Assembly: GCF_043641665.1 (NCBI RefSeq)
Contig: NC_092197.1
Span: 16,622,148-16,686,147 of the forward strand
Reading direction: 5' to 3'
DNA from: Enoplosus armatus
Lineage: Eukaryota; Chordata; Actinopteri; Centrarchiformes; Enoplosidae
Length of the DNA stretch: 64,000 nt
Shown piece by piece: positions 13,120-25,999 of the stretch; positions within the stretch are counted from its first letter, which is position 1, and every line of letters begins with the position of its first letter. The notes under the pieces are model-generated. The model had not been told where the DNA came from and did no database searches. It saw nothing but the letters and a program-made list of their open reading frames with translations. Both the position numbers and the translations under genes were made by a program.

Positions 13120-13206
13120 AGCCAGAGAGAGATAGTAGAGTAGAGTTGAAATGCACCTTTTGTAAGTCGCTTTGGATGTAAGTGTCAGCTAAATAAATGC
13201 AATGTC
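13120..13206 (+). mobile_element. LINE/SINE 3' tail ('tgtaagtcgctttggat' type)
   Basis: TTTTGTAAGTCGCTTTGGAT followed by GTAAGTGTCAGCTAAATAAA and TGCAATGT is a very common fish retroposon 3' end. Only the tail is recognisable here. Confidence 0.55.
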
Positions 13207-13532
13207 ATGACGTCCGGGTGAATGGGTGGGTCAATTAAATGTGAGACTTTGCCAGGGGAGACGGCTGTTTGTTCCCTGATCATAACCAAGTGATTATTAT
13301 TGTAACCATGGCGATGGCGACCCCTAATCTTAATGAAGTGGTAATTTTAACTCAAAGGTGTCGTGTTTGAGACTAAACCTAACCAAAACTTGACTATAGC
13401 ATTGTCTGATCATAAAACGGATGGTTTGTCTTGGAAGACAGTGACATATGATGCCTTCCTGCAGATAGCTTATATGTATATTGTACATCCAAGATGGCGC
13501 CGCGGATGGCTGCCTCGGTCTAGGAAGAGGCG

Positions 13533-15311
13533 TTTAAGAGTGGCAACAGAGCAGAGTTTAAGGAAGCCAAGTACAAGTTTAGCAAGGCGGTGAGGGAAGC
13601 TAAACGACTGTACTCAGAGAGACTACAAAACCAGTTCTCCTCCAACAACTCTGCTTCTGTGTGGAGGGGGCTCAGGCAGATCACCAACTACAAGCCAAGA
13701 GCCCCCAAATCTGCTAACGACCGACGCCTCGCCAACAGCCTCAACGACTTCTACTGTCGCTTTGAAAGACAATGGGACAGTCCTGACACCATCCCCCACA
13801 CCATCACCCACCAGCTCCAGCCCAACAGCCCCAACCCCCTCATCACACCTGGGGCTGAACTCTCACACCTCTTACCACCACAGCTGCCCCCCACAGCGCC
13901 CCCCACTCCTCCAGCATCGACACCTCTGTCTGTCCTTGAAAGAGATGTGAACAGGCTCTTCAAGAGACAAAACCCGCGTAAAGCTGCTGGACCAGACTCC
14001 ATCTCCCCATCCTGCCTGAAGCGCTGCGCCGATCAGCTGTCTCCGGTGTTCACGGACATCTTCAACACCTCACTGGAGACATGCCACGTGCCAGCCTGCT
14101 TCAAGGCCTCCACCATCATCCCCGTCCCCAAAAAACCAGGGCCCACAGGATTAAATGACTACAGACCCGTCGCCCTGACCTCTGTGGTCATGAAATCATT
14201 TGAACGCCTGGTTTTGTCCCACCTCAAATCCATCACTGACCCTCTGCTGGACCCCCTGCAGTTCGCCTACAGAGCCAACAGGTCTGTAGACGACGCCGTC
14301 AACTTGGCTCTACACTTCATCCTCCAGCACCTGGACTCCGCAGGATCCTATGCCAGGATCCTGTTCGTGGACTTCAGCTCTGCCTTCAACACGATCGTCC
14401 CGGCTCTTCTTCAGGACAAGCTCTCCCAGCTCAACGTGCCTGATCCCACCTGCAGGTGGATCACAGATTTCCTGTCTGACAGGAAGCAGCACGTGAAGCT
14501 GGGGAAACACGTCTCAGACTCGCGGACGATCAGCACCGGCTCCCCTCAAGGCTGCGTTCTTTCTCCTCTACTCTTCTCCCTCTACACCAACAGCTGCACC
14601 TCCAGTCACCAGTCTGTCAAGCTCCTGAAGTTCGCGGACGACACCACCCTCATCGGACTCATCTCTGGAGAGGATGAGTCTGCCTACAGGTGGGAGATTG
14701 ACCACCTGGTGACTTGGTGCAACAGCAACAACCTGGAGCTTAACGCTTCAAAGACAGTGGAGATGGTTGTTGACTTCAGGAAGAGCGCAGCCCCACCCGC
14801 CCCCATCACCCTGTGTGACTCTCCAGTGGACACTGTGGAGTCCTTCCGTTTCCTGGGCTCCATCATCAGCCAGGACCTCCGGTGGGAGCTGAACATCAGT
14901 TCCCTCATCAAGAAAGCCCAACAGAGGATGTATGTCCTGAGGCAGCTGAGGAAGTTTAACCTGCCACAAACAATGCTGGTTCACTTCTACACCGCCATCA
15001 TAGAGTCCATCCTCACCTCCTCCATCACCGTCTGGTACGCTGCTGCCTCCACCAAGGACAGACGCAGACTGCAGCGTATCATCCGCTCTGCAGAGAGGGT
15101 GATCGGCTGCAACCTCCCATCTCTTCAGGACCTGTACTCCTCCAGGACCCCGAGGAGAGCAGGGAAGATCGCTGCCGACCCCTCCCACCCCGGACACCAT
15201 CTGTTCGACCCCCTCCCCTCTGGCAGGAGGCTGCGGTCCATCAGGACCAAAACCTCCCGCCACAAAAACAGTTTCTTCCCCTCTGCAGTCAACCTGACAA
15301 ACTCACACTGA
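13533..15311 (+). CDS. Reverse transcriptase of the LINE (ORF2 C-terminal part, endonuclease missing)
   Basis: Open for about 590 codons after TAG at 13530; the frame before the first start codon (GTG at 13590) already reads LINE-like sequence (AFKSGNRAEFKEAKYKFSKA), so the true N-terminus is lost. Numbered from 13590, it shows RT signatures: NPRKAAGPDSISP near 128; IPVPKKPGP, then NDYRPVALTSVVMK; FVDFSSAFNTI; SPQGCVLSPLLF from 318; and the catalytic FADD at 348-351, then the usual C-terminal region ending near SGRRLRSIRTKTSRHKNSFF. No frameshift or internal stop is seen, so the copy is young, yet without an endonuclease it could not retrotranspose on its own. Antisense frames up to 171 codons are shadows. 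Confidence 0.85.
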   Translation, partial: FKSGNRAEFKEAKYKFSKAVREAKRLYSERLQNQFSSNNSASVWRGLRQITNYKPRAPKSANDRRLANSLNDFYCRFERQWDSPDTIPHTITHQLQPNSPNPLITPGAELSHLLPPQLPPTAPPTPPASTPLSVLERDVNRLFKRQNPRKAAGPDSISPSCLKRCADQLSPVFTDIFNTSLETCHVPACFKASTIIPVPKKPGPTGLNDYRPVALTSVVMKSFERLVLSHLKSITDPLLDPLQFAYRANRSVDDAVNLALHFILQHLDSAGSYARILFVDFSSAFNTIVPALLQDKLSQLNVPDPTCRWITDFLSDRKQHVKLGKHVSDSRTISTGSPQGCVLSPLLFSLYTNSCTSSHQSVKLLKFADDTTLIGLISGEDESAYRWEIDHLVTWCNSNNLELNASKTVEMVVDFRKSAAPPAPITLCDSPVDTVESFRFLGSIISQDLRWELNISSLIKKAQQRMYVLRQLRKFNLPQTMLVHFYTAIIESILTSSITVWYAAASTKDRRRLQRIIRSAERVIGCNLPSLQDLYSSRTPRRAGKIAADPSHPGHHLFDPLPSGRRLRSIRTKTSRHKNSFFPSAVNLTNSH

Positions 15312-15313
15312 CA

Positions 15314-15329
15314 CCCCCCCCCCCCCCCC
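15314..15329. repeat. Poly-C run in the LINE 3' UTR
   Basis: About 16 consecutive C directly after the RT stop codon. Confidence 0.9.
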
Positions 15330-15662
15330 AGAACACAAACACAAGCTATACGTTATATTAACGTACATCACACCTGTCCCCCCTGCGTTACATTAACGCA
15401 CCCACCCCCTACTGGACACTTTACTTTACTCTGGTCAAAACTGCACTGTTTGTTATCTGCACTGTTTGTTATTTATCTTGTTTTTATTTATTTATTTATT
15501 TATTTTTTATTTTATTTTTTTTTTTTTTTAATTCTATTTTACTTTTTATATTCTACTTATTTGTTATCGAATCAATAGCACCTTCAGACCACAGCAAATT
15601 CCTTGTAATGTATGTTACTTGGCAATAAACAGTTTCTGATGTTCTGATTCTGATTCTGATCA

Positions 15663-16389
15663 TTCTGGAAGGCAGTTATAAACCACGTATCTTGCCGTTG
15701 AATCTGGAAGACTTGCTGGGTAACGGTGTTTGCTTTTACTTTGCTATCCCACTCATCAGAGCATTTCAACCTGTCTGCTGTATCCACAGTCCACAAAAGA
15801 TAAACTCAACCACGACGCAGTGACGCAAACTCAAGGAACGTGTCATCAGAACTGAATGGCTGTATGTACAGAAAAAGTGGGCAAATTGAAAATGCTGAAT
15901 GTTAAATGAATGAATGAATGGCGTTCAAATACCGTTAGCAATACCGACTGCTTCAGTAGCTTATCAGTTAATTTTGACCAATTAGGAACCAGTACCGATT
16001 TAAAATTGGTACCTACCCCTTAAACAACATTAAACTAATGTATTTATTTCCCAGCTGTCTTTCTTTTAGATATTTTAGTGTAATCTCAACTGCAGCAATC
16101 TGGCAGACATTTGGGGCCACACATAAGTATGAAACTATAAGGAAGCATGTGTAACTTAACTGTGTTGAACTGTACTATTATCATTAACTCGATTTGCAAT
16201 TGCTGAAGTTGATTTCTTAATATTAACTAATACCACTATATATTTTTGTATTGTCCAAAAAATACTTAAAACCATTCCATAATCTGAAAGTGAGAATGCA
16301 CTCCAAAACTTGGCTTTAATTTATTATGATATCATTTACTCTTGAATAGTTTGATGTGTATTCATACAATTTGCTCTTAGTAAATGTTT
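15663..16389. other. Non-coding, no feature recognised
   Basis: AT-rich unique-looking sequence with no coding or repeat signature I could identify. Confidence 0.4.
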
Positions 16390-16560
16390 TAAAAACGATT
16401 ACTATATACAGTTGATGCATGGTGTCCACTGCAGTGGACAAATCAAAATAAAAGATATTGGGGAAAAAAAGTTATTTGCATGATTTTTCACTTGTTTAAA
16501 AGTAAAATCAAACAAAAAAAAAACATTAACATTAATAATTCATGCATGAAAGGGTTCAAA
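16390..16560 (+). repeat. Dispersed fish repeat ('gatgcatggtgtccact...catgcatgaaagggtt')
   Basis: GTTGATGCATGGTGTCCACT, then GCAGTGGACAAATCAAAATA, and ending ATTCATGCATGAAAGGGTTC. This resembles an interspersed fish element whose end is CATGCATGAAAGGGTTAA. It is probably the 3' half only. Confidence 0.45.
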
Positions 16561-19500
16561 ACTCCATACAACGACAGAACATGAACATGACAGACTAACC
16601 CTCAAAGCAATGAAACCAAACAGTGTTCTTCAGTGTAAATGTGGTCGAAATATAGCCAGATATCACTGAAGAACTCAGTATGTCAAGTGCTGAATTATTC
16701 CCCACAGCTACCGATGCAGCCAGTACTTTCTAAAGATGTTTTTGTCTTTAATGGCTAACCTAGTTCATCAGTTCATAAAGCAAACCCCTGCTGTCTTTTA
16801 TCAGCTCATGAAAGAAGAATCTACAGTATATGAATATTGTTGTTTAGATAGAACTAACAACTTTATAAAAAGCAAGCAACAGTTAATCTTTAATGTAATC
16901 ACTTGAATCTCTTATAGCCATTTAATAGAAAGTTAAGTAGTGGATTATAAACACTCTAGTACTATTATTTGTGGTTCCCCCACATCTGAATTTTCACCAG
17001 AGGTGTCTGATTAGACCTCCTCTAATGACTGTGTGGGCCTGTACACACCATGCTGGATTGACATTTTTCTGACTCAGGAAAAGGTAATTAAAGTAGATAT
17101 GAGTAGTGGAGACAGAAATGGTAAATTAATGCTATTCCTGTATGTGTTTGTGTGTGTGTGTGTGTGTTTGTATGCACGCGCCCAAACTTCATGCTACCCC
17201 TGCAAAAGTCAGTGCCCCACTTGAGCCAACCCAATCAAAAAAGTCTGGACTCGCCACTGTGATAAACAATGTGGGCTCCTGTTTAATTTGCTGATTGTGC
17301 TGTTGTTGGATTTGCCAGAGCTGATGGCTTTGCAGTCATTTTAAGACCAGTTTGTTCACACTTCTGTATTTCCTTTCTCCAAGTAGGAGATGTTGTAGCT
17401 GTCAGAAATTCCCATGAACTCCAACTCAAGACGACCTGAACTATATTACCCATTCAACTGCTCACATTGGCATTCTGATGTAAATGCTGGCATTAGTGAA
17501 TGGATTTTGGTGATCTCAGCAAACTCCATCCAACTTCCACTTGAACAGAAGTCTAATCAGCCAGAGTAAATGATAACACCTGTCTAGGTTTGCGGGGACT
17601 TTTAAGTTTGGAGTTTCCAGCCCCAAAACCGTTTCACCAAAGTGAAAGAGACAGCGAACCGTTTCCTGCTGGGCTCTGACACAATTCTGTGCAAGTCTTG
17701 ACAATACCTCACTGAATCCCAGCCACAGCAGGGTAAATGTGTTGTGTTGGCTTTTGTTCTTCCACATTGCCATCCACAGGGACTGCTGGTGCTGCACAGA
17801 CCCATAATGAAAGGCACAGCCAGCTGTGCCGGCCAGCAAGGTGGCACTTTCATCAAACTAAACCAGGCTTATGCCACCTTCTAAATTATTAAACACCTGA
17901 AATAAGCAACAGTGTAGAACCCCCCCAACAAACCACAGTACACAGCCGTCTGTGATTTTGAAAAGGAGAGATTGTTTTTGAGATGATAAGGTTTGGATTA
18001 TGGTTATGTGGAGAGAGACAATATACTGACACTGATTGCGACAGAAATACTTGCAGTGTTAGAAGAGTGAATCCAAACAGAGCTTTTGTTTTGTGGCAAA
18101 CAGTCTAGCTGCATATTGGTGCCAGATGTCTGACACAGCACGCTCAGGACTGTACGTACCACTGCCTAAGCCTGGGTCTTTCAACCTTTTCTGGGCCTGT
18201 TCTTGGGTCCCAAAATAAATTTGCAAGTCATAATGTGTATTTGTTTATGACATACTATATTATATTTAGCACAGGGCAGCAGCTTCAAATTTATTATACA
18301 TAAATGACTTGCTTTTCTACCCATGTCCCAGTAGGATTGTAGAGTAGAACTGGATCACTCTGGATGCACACAATTAGCTTCTACAACAATATTCTCTACA
18401 GTGAGATTGATGCCGTCAAAACTTCTGCCTCCTGTCAATGGCGGAATGCCATTAGATGCACACCAAGGAGGTCTCCATATTAGGTGTCAAAGTTGAACTT
18501 GGTGCATTGAAAATATTGGCTCTACACAAACTTGCATGTTTGGTGTCAAAGCAGGGTTAGCTATCTCTAGCGAGCCTACATATCAAGCAACGAATACAGA
18601 TTTAATTTTTTTATGCACACTGCACAAGCCCCAGATTTATTTATTCTGAGAAAACTCTGCAACTGCATTTTCGATCTCTAAAGAATAGCTCAGTATTGGG
18701 CAGATGTTGCTGAGCATGCTCAGGGACTCGGTTCTGTGTTTACAAAACCAAAGGTATCATTCTTTTATGTGTTTTCAGTTCTATGGTATACGCTACATCA
18801 AGCTGTGGCTCATCTAGTAGCACAAAAATGAGTTTTTTCCTAAGCAAACATAATCTTCCTGAAAAAAGAACGTACCCGCCCTGCCGTGACGACAGGAGTT
18901 GCAGTTGAAACTGAAGAAGTATGTATGTGGAGCTGCTGACTTTTTGACAGCAGTTAAAACGTTCTGCATGAATAGCATCCTAATTGGCTTTACATTTAAC
19001 ATTGGTTTCACCCCTTAACCACCACTGGACTGGACCGTTTTTGAAGTGCTTCTTCACTCAAAGAGAGCACCTACGGGACAGTCCAAGTCACTGATTGCTT
19101 GATTAGCTGCTACCTTACTAAATAATATGCATACAGAGAAATCTGTCAGTGAGGCAAGATGCAACAGACATCGATTTGGTCTCACCATACTGTTCTTTAC
19201 CATTGCCTTTTAAAAATACATTACAAATAATCTACTGATGCCACTGCAGCTCCAAATGTTAGGGCTTATCATGTAAGTAAACTAGCCCTGTTGTAACTGT
19301 CAAGCTTTACTTCTGAACAAGAGGAAAGATGTCATAAGCAAATTGCCGGAACTGCATGTGGGAGCTTAAGAACAATTTTACAGCCGATGTAAAAAGGTAA
19401 AAGCTGGAACTGCTCCACTGTCAATACCAAGAGAGATTTATGACTTATACAGAGTGAACTGACTTGCTCAACTTGCTTTATATTTATTTGCAGTAAGGCT

Positions 19501-20979
19501 GACGGATCCCACAATACAATATGTAGGATTTAGAAAAGATAGACTCCATTACTGTAGCACAGGGCATTCAGTAAATACAGAATATCACAAGGAAACATTA
19601 CTTTTTATTTCAAATATCAAATCTTTTTCTTATTGGCATTTGTTCATTTACTGTACCTTCACTATAATGAGATAATGACATTATGAGCCCAAAGACATTT
19701 AGCTATTGCAGCTTACTGTAACTAGAGGAGAAATTACCGTTTGAGGTGGTATTATACTCCTTGTTGTCAGACATTTTGCAGCCTTTTTTGTTTTTTGTTA
19801 ATTGAAACAGAATGTTAATTGAAACAGAATGTTTCAATTAACCTTTTAAACTTTTAAACTTAAAACTTTAACTCTGTTAAACCCATTAGTGAATCTGTCT
19901 AAAAAAGCATGCTTCCTGAGATCAAACAAAGATGACCAGTTTTCAGGCGGGTGATTGTAATTACCCTGGTTTATAAATATACTCCTTATCACAGCAGAGG
20001 GATCCACATTTAAGCCATATCATAAACTTTGGGATTACAGTAGTGCCTTGCCTCTGTGCAGATTACCGTAAATCTCCCCACATAACTGAGGAAGTGTGTG
20101 CCGTTCCAGAGAAACTCAGATTAACATTGAAGGACAGTTAAAGTGCACATCCATACATGAAGCCGTGCAGATCACAAACCCTAGTCACCTATAATGGATG
20201 TGCAACCTCGTAATGAACAAGTTAACTCCTCTCACTTTGCCATGTGATAGCAAAACTGTCAAATCTCGATCAATACCAATGCACTTCATCCACCCTTGTA
20301 GTACATTTTGCACGAATTGATTATGTTGTCTCTTACAAACGGAATAGAGTTGTGGCAATTTGTAAGTTTGCATTAGTGATGTAAAATAAACATTCCCAGA
20401 GAAATATGTTCTGTAGACACACATTAATAGCAGTGCATCCGCCCCCCAACCCTCCCCCAAACACAAACACACACACACATAGTCAAACACACATGCCAAA
20501 CAACAATGAGCCATGCTGATGTAGAGTGGTGTCTGCAAAATAGTTAGACAGTGTCCAATTATCCATGGTCCCTTAAAGTTGACATACCATGAAGAACATT
20601 TGCAAAAGTGTAGCTTTAAAGTGAAAATTTGGATAACAAACAATACAAAGATTAATTGCTGTTAAGCCACACTCAATTAACTTGAGAGAACACAAAATTC
20701 GATATTGCATTGTTATAACTTGGTCCTCTGAACCCATGTTGTGCATTGCTTCCCCTGAATCAGATTATTTTCAAAGTTCCACTTTAAGGTTTTAAAAGTA
20801 AAACCTGAATAATTGGAGACTAACATTTGAAGTCAAGCGTGTTATGAACGAGGAGTCAAGGGTGCTTAACTGTGATTCAACAGTGTCTTTTTACAGGGCA
20901 TACGTGATAAAGGATTTACCTCTCTGTTGAGCCTTTGTATTTTGATTTTGAGTTTTTATTTTTAGGCTGTTGCGATGGA
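16561..20979. other. lrrtm4 downstream flank and probable 3' UTR; no gene recognised
   Basis: Directly beyond the lrrtm4 stop. A minus-strand AATAAA lies at 20960-20955, only about 20 nt after the stop, and further ones occur near 19.5-19.6 kb, so the 3' end cannot be placed. A GT tract sits at 17143-17170. A short tandem plus inverted motif (GTTAATTGAAACAGAAT twice, then its complement) lies near 19796-19842. The longest open frame, 152 codons on the minus strand at 20185-20643, shows no domain and probably falls in the 3' UTR. Confidence 0.5.
17143..17170. repeat. (GT)n microsatellite
   Basis: About 12 GT units with one or two T interruptions. Confidence 0.85.
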
Positions 20980-22668
<1,689 letters not shown>

Positions 22669-23610
22669 TCAAGGCACATTTTTAGATGTTATTTGCAAAT
22701 AAGCCATGGGAAAGTCAAAAATGGAGTATCCTCTGTCAACCAAAAAGGATTCATAACTTTTCAAACAGATTGTGTGAGAAGTCAAGTTCTTTGTTAAATA
22801 GTACCTGAAAGGCTGAATCATATGAATGGAAAAACTAGATGAAAAACTCTAAGTTGATTTAAGTAAAGGAATTATGTTCTGAACATCATGCAAGGTTACT
22901 GCAAAATTCTAACTTTTTGAAACTGATTTCTGCAGGAATACAAATGGAATAATGCAAGCTCCATAAGAATTGTTTTCTGGTGCCTTCAATACTGATACTC
23001 ATTCTTAAAGCAACTATAGCAAGAATCACAATCCATACTTTGCATACCATCCTTTTTAGTCATCCTATGAACACAGGTCTTGACGCTGGTTTCTGCAAAA
23101 GTGCACTTAATTGTAAGACAACCTCCAACAAGTTGGAAAGTTTCAGATGATCATGTAAAATTACTGTTTTCTCAGGATAGTGAAAGCACTCAACATTCAG
23201 TTTTGAAGACTTGACACCATTTGCAAGACCAATTTGACCCGTGTTTATTGACAGAGAAAATAAATCTTTTCTACTTCACAGTGAGACATGCTCTGACATT
23301 TCTTACACTCTGCAGAGTTCTCAGCACTCTCCATCTCCTTTTTCTTGGACAAGCTAGACCCCACCTTTCCCCATTTTAGAAGTTTTCACAAAATCCATAA
23401 AGGGTCAAGATTCAAGGACCATTACACAGGTTTTTTAGGTTAAGTTCCTCCCACACAAAAATTACCTGGTACCCTGTATGATCCAAACTGTAGTTTTAGG
23501 TATATCAGGACCTGAGTCCAATGTCCTGTTCACTAAAAATGACATTGTGTCACATTTAAGCACTGATGACACAGTCCTATATTGTAATACCTAGCCTATA
23601 AACCTGTCAT

Positions 23611-23822
23611 GGAAGGCAATCAAGGACTTTTTTTCATGGACAAAGGGTGGAATGTTCTTGACTGTCCGAGTCAGTCACCTGATGTAAGCAGCAGCAACTT
23701 AAAGCTGACAGTTGAACCTTTAACCTCATAGTCTTGGCTGATTTCAAACTCTACATCCTGCAGTACAGAGCCAACACGTTAAAAGATTTGTCACTGTCCT
23801 AATACATTCTGACTGCACTATA
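23611..23822 (+). mobile_element. Tc1/mariner DNA transposon remnant (transposase end and 3' terminal region)
   Basis: Codons 23642-23683 translate to KGWNVLDCPSQSPD, the conserved transposase segment before the last catalytic acidic residue in Tc1-like elements (usual form VLEWPSQSPDLNPIE). The sequence then jumps to a 3' non-coding part with CTTAAAGCTGACAGTTGAAC and GTACAGAGCCAACACG, and ends in TTGTCACTGTCCTAATACAT, like the inner end of a Tc1-type terminal repeat. The catalytic Glu region, the remainder of the ORF and the 5' end are absent. It sits inside lrrtm4 intron 1, opposite in strand to the gene. Confidence 0.7.
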
Positions 23823-25214
23823 TGTCAAGGGACACATCCTTGACCCAGGGCTCTCATCTGATCTCACTCTGAGTAATGCTCAGACTAAGGATATTCATAT
23901 CTCAGGACAAAGCTGCTTTCAAATGTACTGTTACGACCCCTCAGGCACCTGTCTGCACTCGGCAGGTTTTGCGGCAGCTGCTTTGCTATTAACAGCTACA
24001 GATTTGACAATTAACAATGAGGAGCTTGTCTACAAAGGCATGAAGGGAGGAAGGTTGTTAATTTTGTTTGGACAGGTTGGGATGGCAATGTTTCTGAGGA
24101 GGAAGTGGGTGAAGGCAGTGGAGATAGAGCAGTTGTTGCAACAGGGATATAATTAGGTTTTTTATATTATAGGGGGTTTCAAGGTCTAGTGCTTTTTAAT
24201 AATAATAATAATTTTGATAATACTGTTGCCACAGGTATGGCATTTGTAATTTAAGTGGTGGGAGAACTATAATTTATTGAATTTACATGATTGTCTGTAT
24301 GTGTCACACGATAATTACATTACCAATGAATCATACAATGTATTGACATGACCTCAATCATTTTTGGTGACTTTGTAACCAACTTTTTCGCCATCATAAT
24401 GCCAGATAGGGTTTTTCCTACCATTATAAGACTTGGGCCCAGCGCCTAAACTGAATGTCAGTTTAGAAGAATAAGTCCAATTGGACGTAAGCGGTTTAAA
24501 AGCCACACTCCACAGCTCCGGTAAAGGAGAGCCCATAAACGTGAACAAGCCGGTATGTCGACTTTGTTTAAAAAAATGGCAAAGTGACAATACAACTAAC
24601 CTAAAACATAACCATTTATTTAGGATATTTTAATTTTTTCTTTTTTACATTCCAATTCTAATGTCTGAATGTTGTTAAGAAATAAATGTTAATTGCTCTT
24701 TGAAAGGGTGTACTTGCATCATTATGCTATTATATTATCATTATATCGGTGGCATAAAATGGTCTTAAAATGACAATATAGTTTTCAATTATTTCTGGGA
24801 CAGTATACAGTAAATAATTACACTGTAATTGTCATTCTATTTTAGTATTTTATGACATTAGATGGTGGTTGACTTTTCTGTTCAGGCCTTTGAGTATTCT
24901 GTTTAGTTCATGTCTTTTTTTCTCATTTGTACTCCACAGCACATTTGATTTTTTTGTTTTTAAAGTTTTGTTATTGCACAAGCTTTAATCTCTACATATA
25001 CTGTACAAAAACAAAGATTATCTTCACCTATCACTTCTCTTACAGTTGGATCGCCAATATGAGAAAACACATACTGACAGAACAAGGAAATCATATTCCT
25101 CATGTTTAACATTAGCATTAATTAATGCATACTTAAATATGACTTATGAACAGTTGACCAGAAATTAGCTGCACATGCAACTGGAACTGACTACTTGTAC
25201 AACACACACATTTG

Positions 25215-25475
25215 TACTGCTACACTTCGGAGGACCCTCACTGACACAATGCATTCCCTAGCTCCTAACTGTAGCCATCACTACTACATACATAACCCCT
25301 ATCCCAATACTAACCTCAGCCATTAAATCAAGTCTTAACCCCCAAACTGTAGGGACCGGACAAAATGTCCTCACTTTACGAAAATGTCCTCACTCTCAAG
25401 GTCTAATACTCAAATTGGTCCTCACAAAAATAGAGGTACAAGGTCACACACACAAACACACACCAAATGTTGTGA
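25215..25475. repeat. Dispersed fish repeat ('gaggaccctcact...aaaatgtcctcact')
   Basis: CGGAGGACCCTCACTGACAC, GCATTCCCTAGCTCCTAACT, then AACCCC-rich segments, AAATCAAGTCTTAACCCCCA and ACAAAATGTCCTCACTTTAC. This order resembles a frequent fish interspersed repeat. It is intronic and non-coding. Confidence 0.5.
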
Positions 25476-25628
25476 TTTGTTTTGTATAAGCATAAGAAGT
25501 TACTGTTTGACTTTGGTCAAGGTTTATAAAATGACAACAAGTGAATGACATGAATACTAAAACGGAAATGCATCATATTACTGTATACATACATTTTGGA
25601 GAGACATATTATTTTCCAGAACTGTGTG

Positions 25629-25658
<30 letters not shown>
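25629..25658. repeat. (CAGA)n microsatellite
   Basis: Seven or more perfect tetranucleotide units, then a diverged unit (CGGA). Confidence 0.9.
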
Positions 25659-25659
<1 letters not shown>

Positions 25660-25999
25660 GGACATCACTAAAGATAAACGGACAGAGGGAGCCTATAATA
25701 ATATAATAAAATGGCATGAATTGATGTTGCAAATGTGTGAACTTGTTGTCACTTTATATTCACATTGACAGTCCAAACTGTAAATGAACAGTAAATAAAG
25801 TGCTGTTACTCTTCAAGCTTCAATATATAGCTTTAATATATAGTAAGCTGTAAACATAAAAAAACAAAACAATTTCATACTAAAATGGGTAACTAGCATG
25901 CACTGTCCCACATGATCTGCATTTATTGCATGTCACTATGCTGTACTTTGCTACAGGCTGGTTAGTTTTGAACCATAAAATGACCAAACAAGGACAAGC

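Larger units (their letters stand above)
13489..15662 (+). mobile_element. Non-LTR retrotransposon (L2/CR1 group), internally deleted copy
   Basis: Begins near CAAGATGGCGCCGCGG (13489-13506), a 5' UTR-like LINE head, and runs directly into the middle of ORF2 at about 13531, so the apurinic-type endonuclease domain is missing. The RT ORF follows, then a C run (15314-15329), an AT-rich 3' UTR, an AATAAA at 15624-15629 and a (TTCTGA)n tail ending near 15660. Because the head sits next to ORF2, internal deletion is more likely than simple 5' truncation. No clear target duplication was found. The element's family name cannot be assigned from reading alone. Confidence 0.8.

Noticed and set aside
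14748..15263. 171-codon minus-strand ORF
   Set aside because: It is the antisense shadow of the LINE reverse transcriptase.
20185..20643. 152-codon minus-strand ORF as a gene downstream of lrrtm4
   Set aside because: It has no domain, is Cys/Val-rich where it crosses a CA tract, and lies in the probable 3' UTR.
25629..25658. Regular tandem units as a possible CRISPR array
   Set aside because: It is a simple CAGA microsatellite without spacers, in a vertebrate context.
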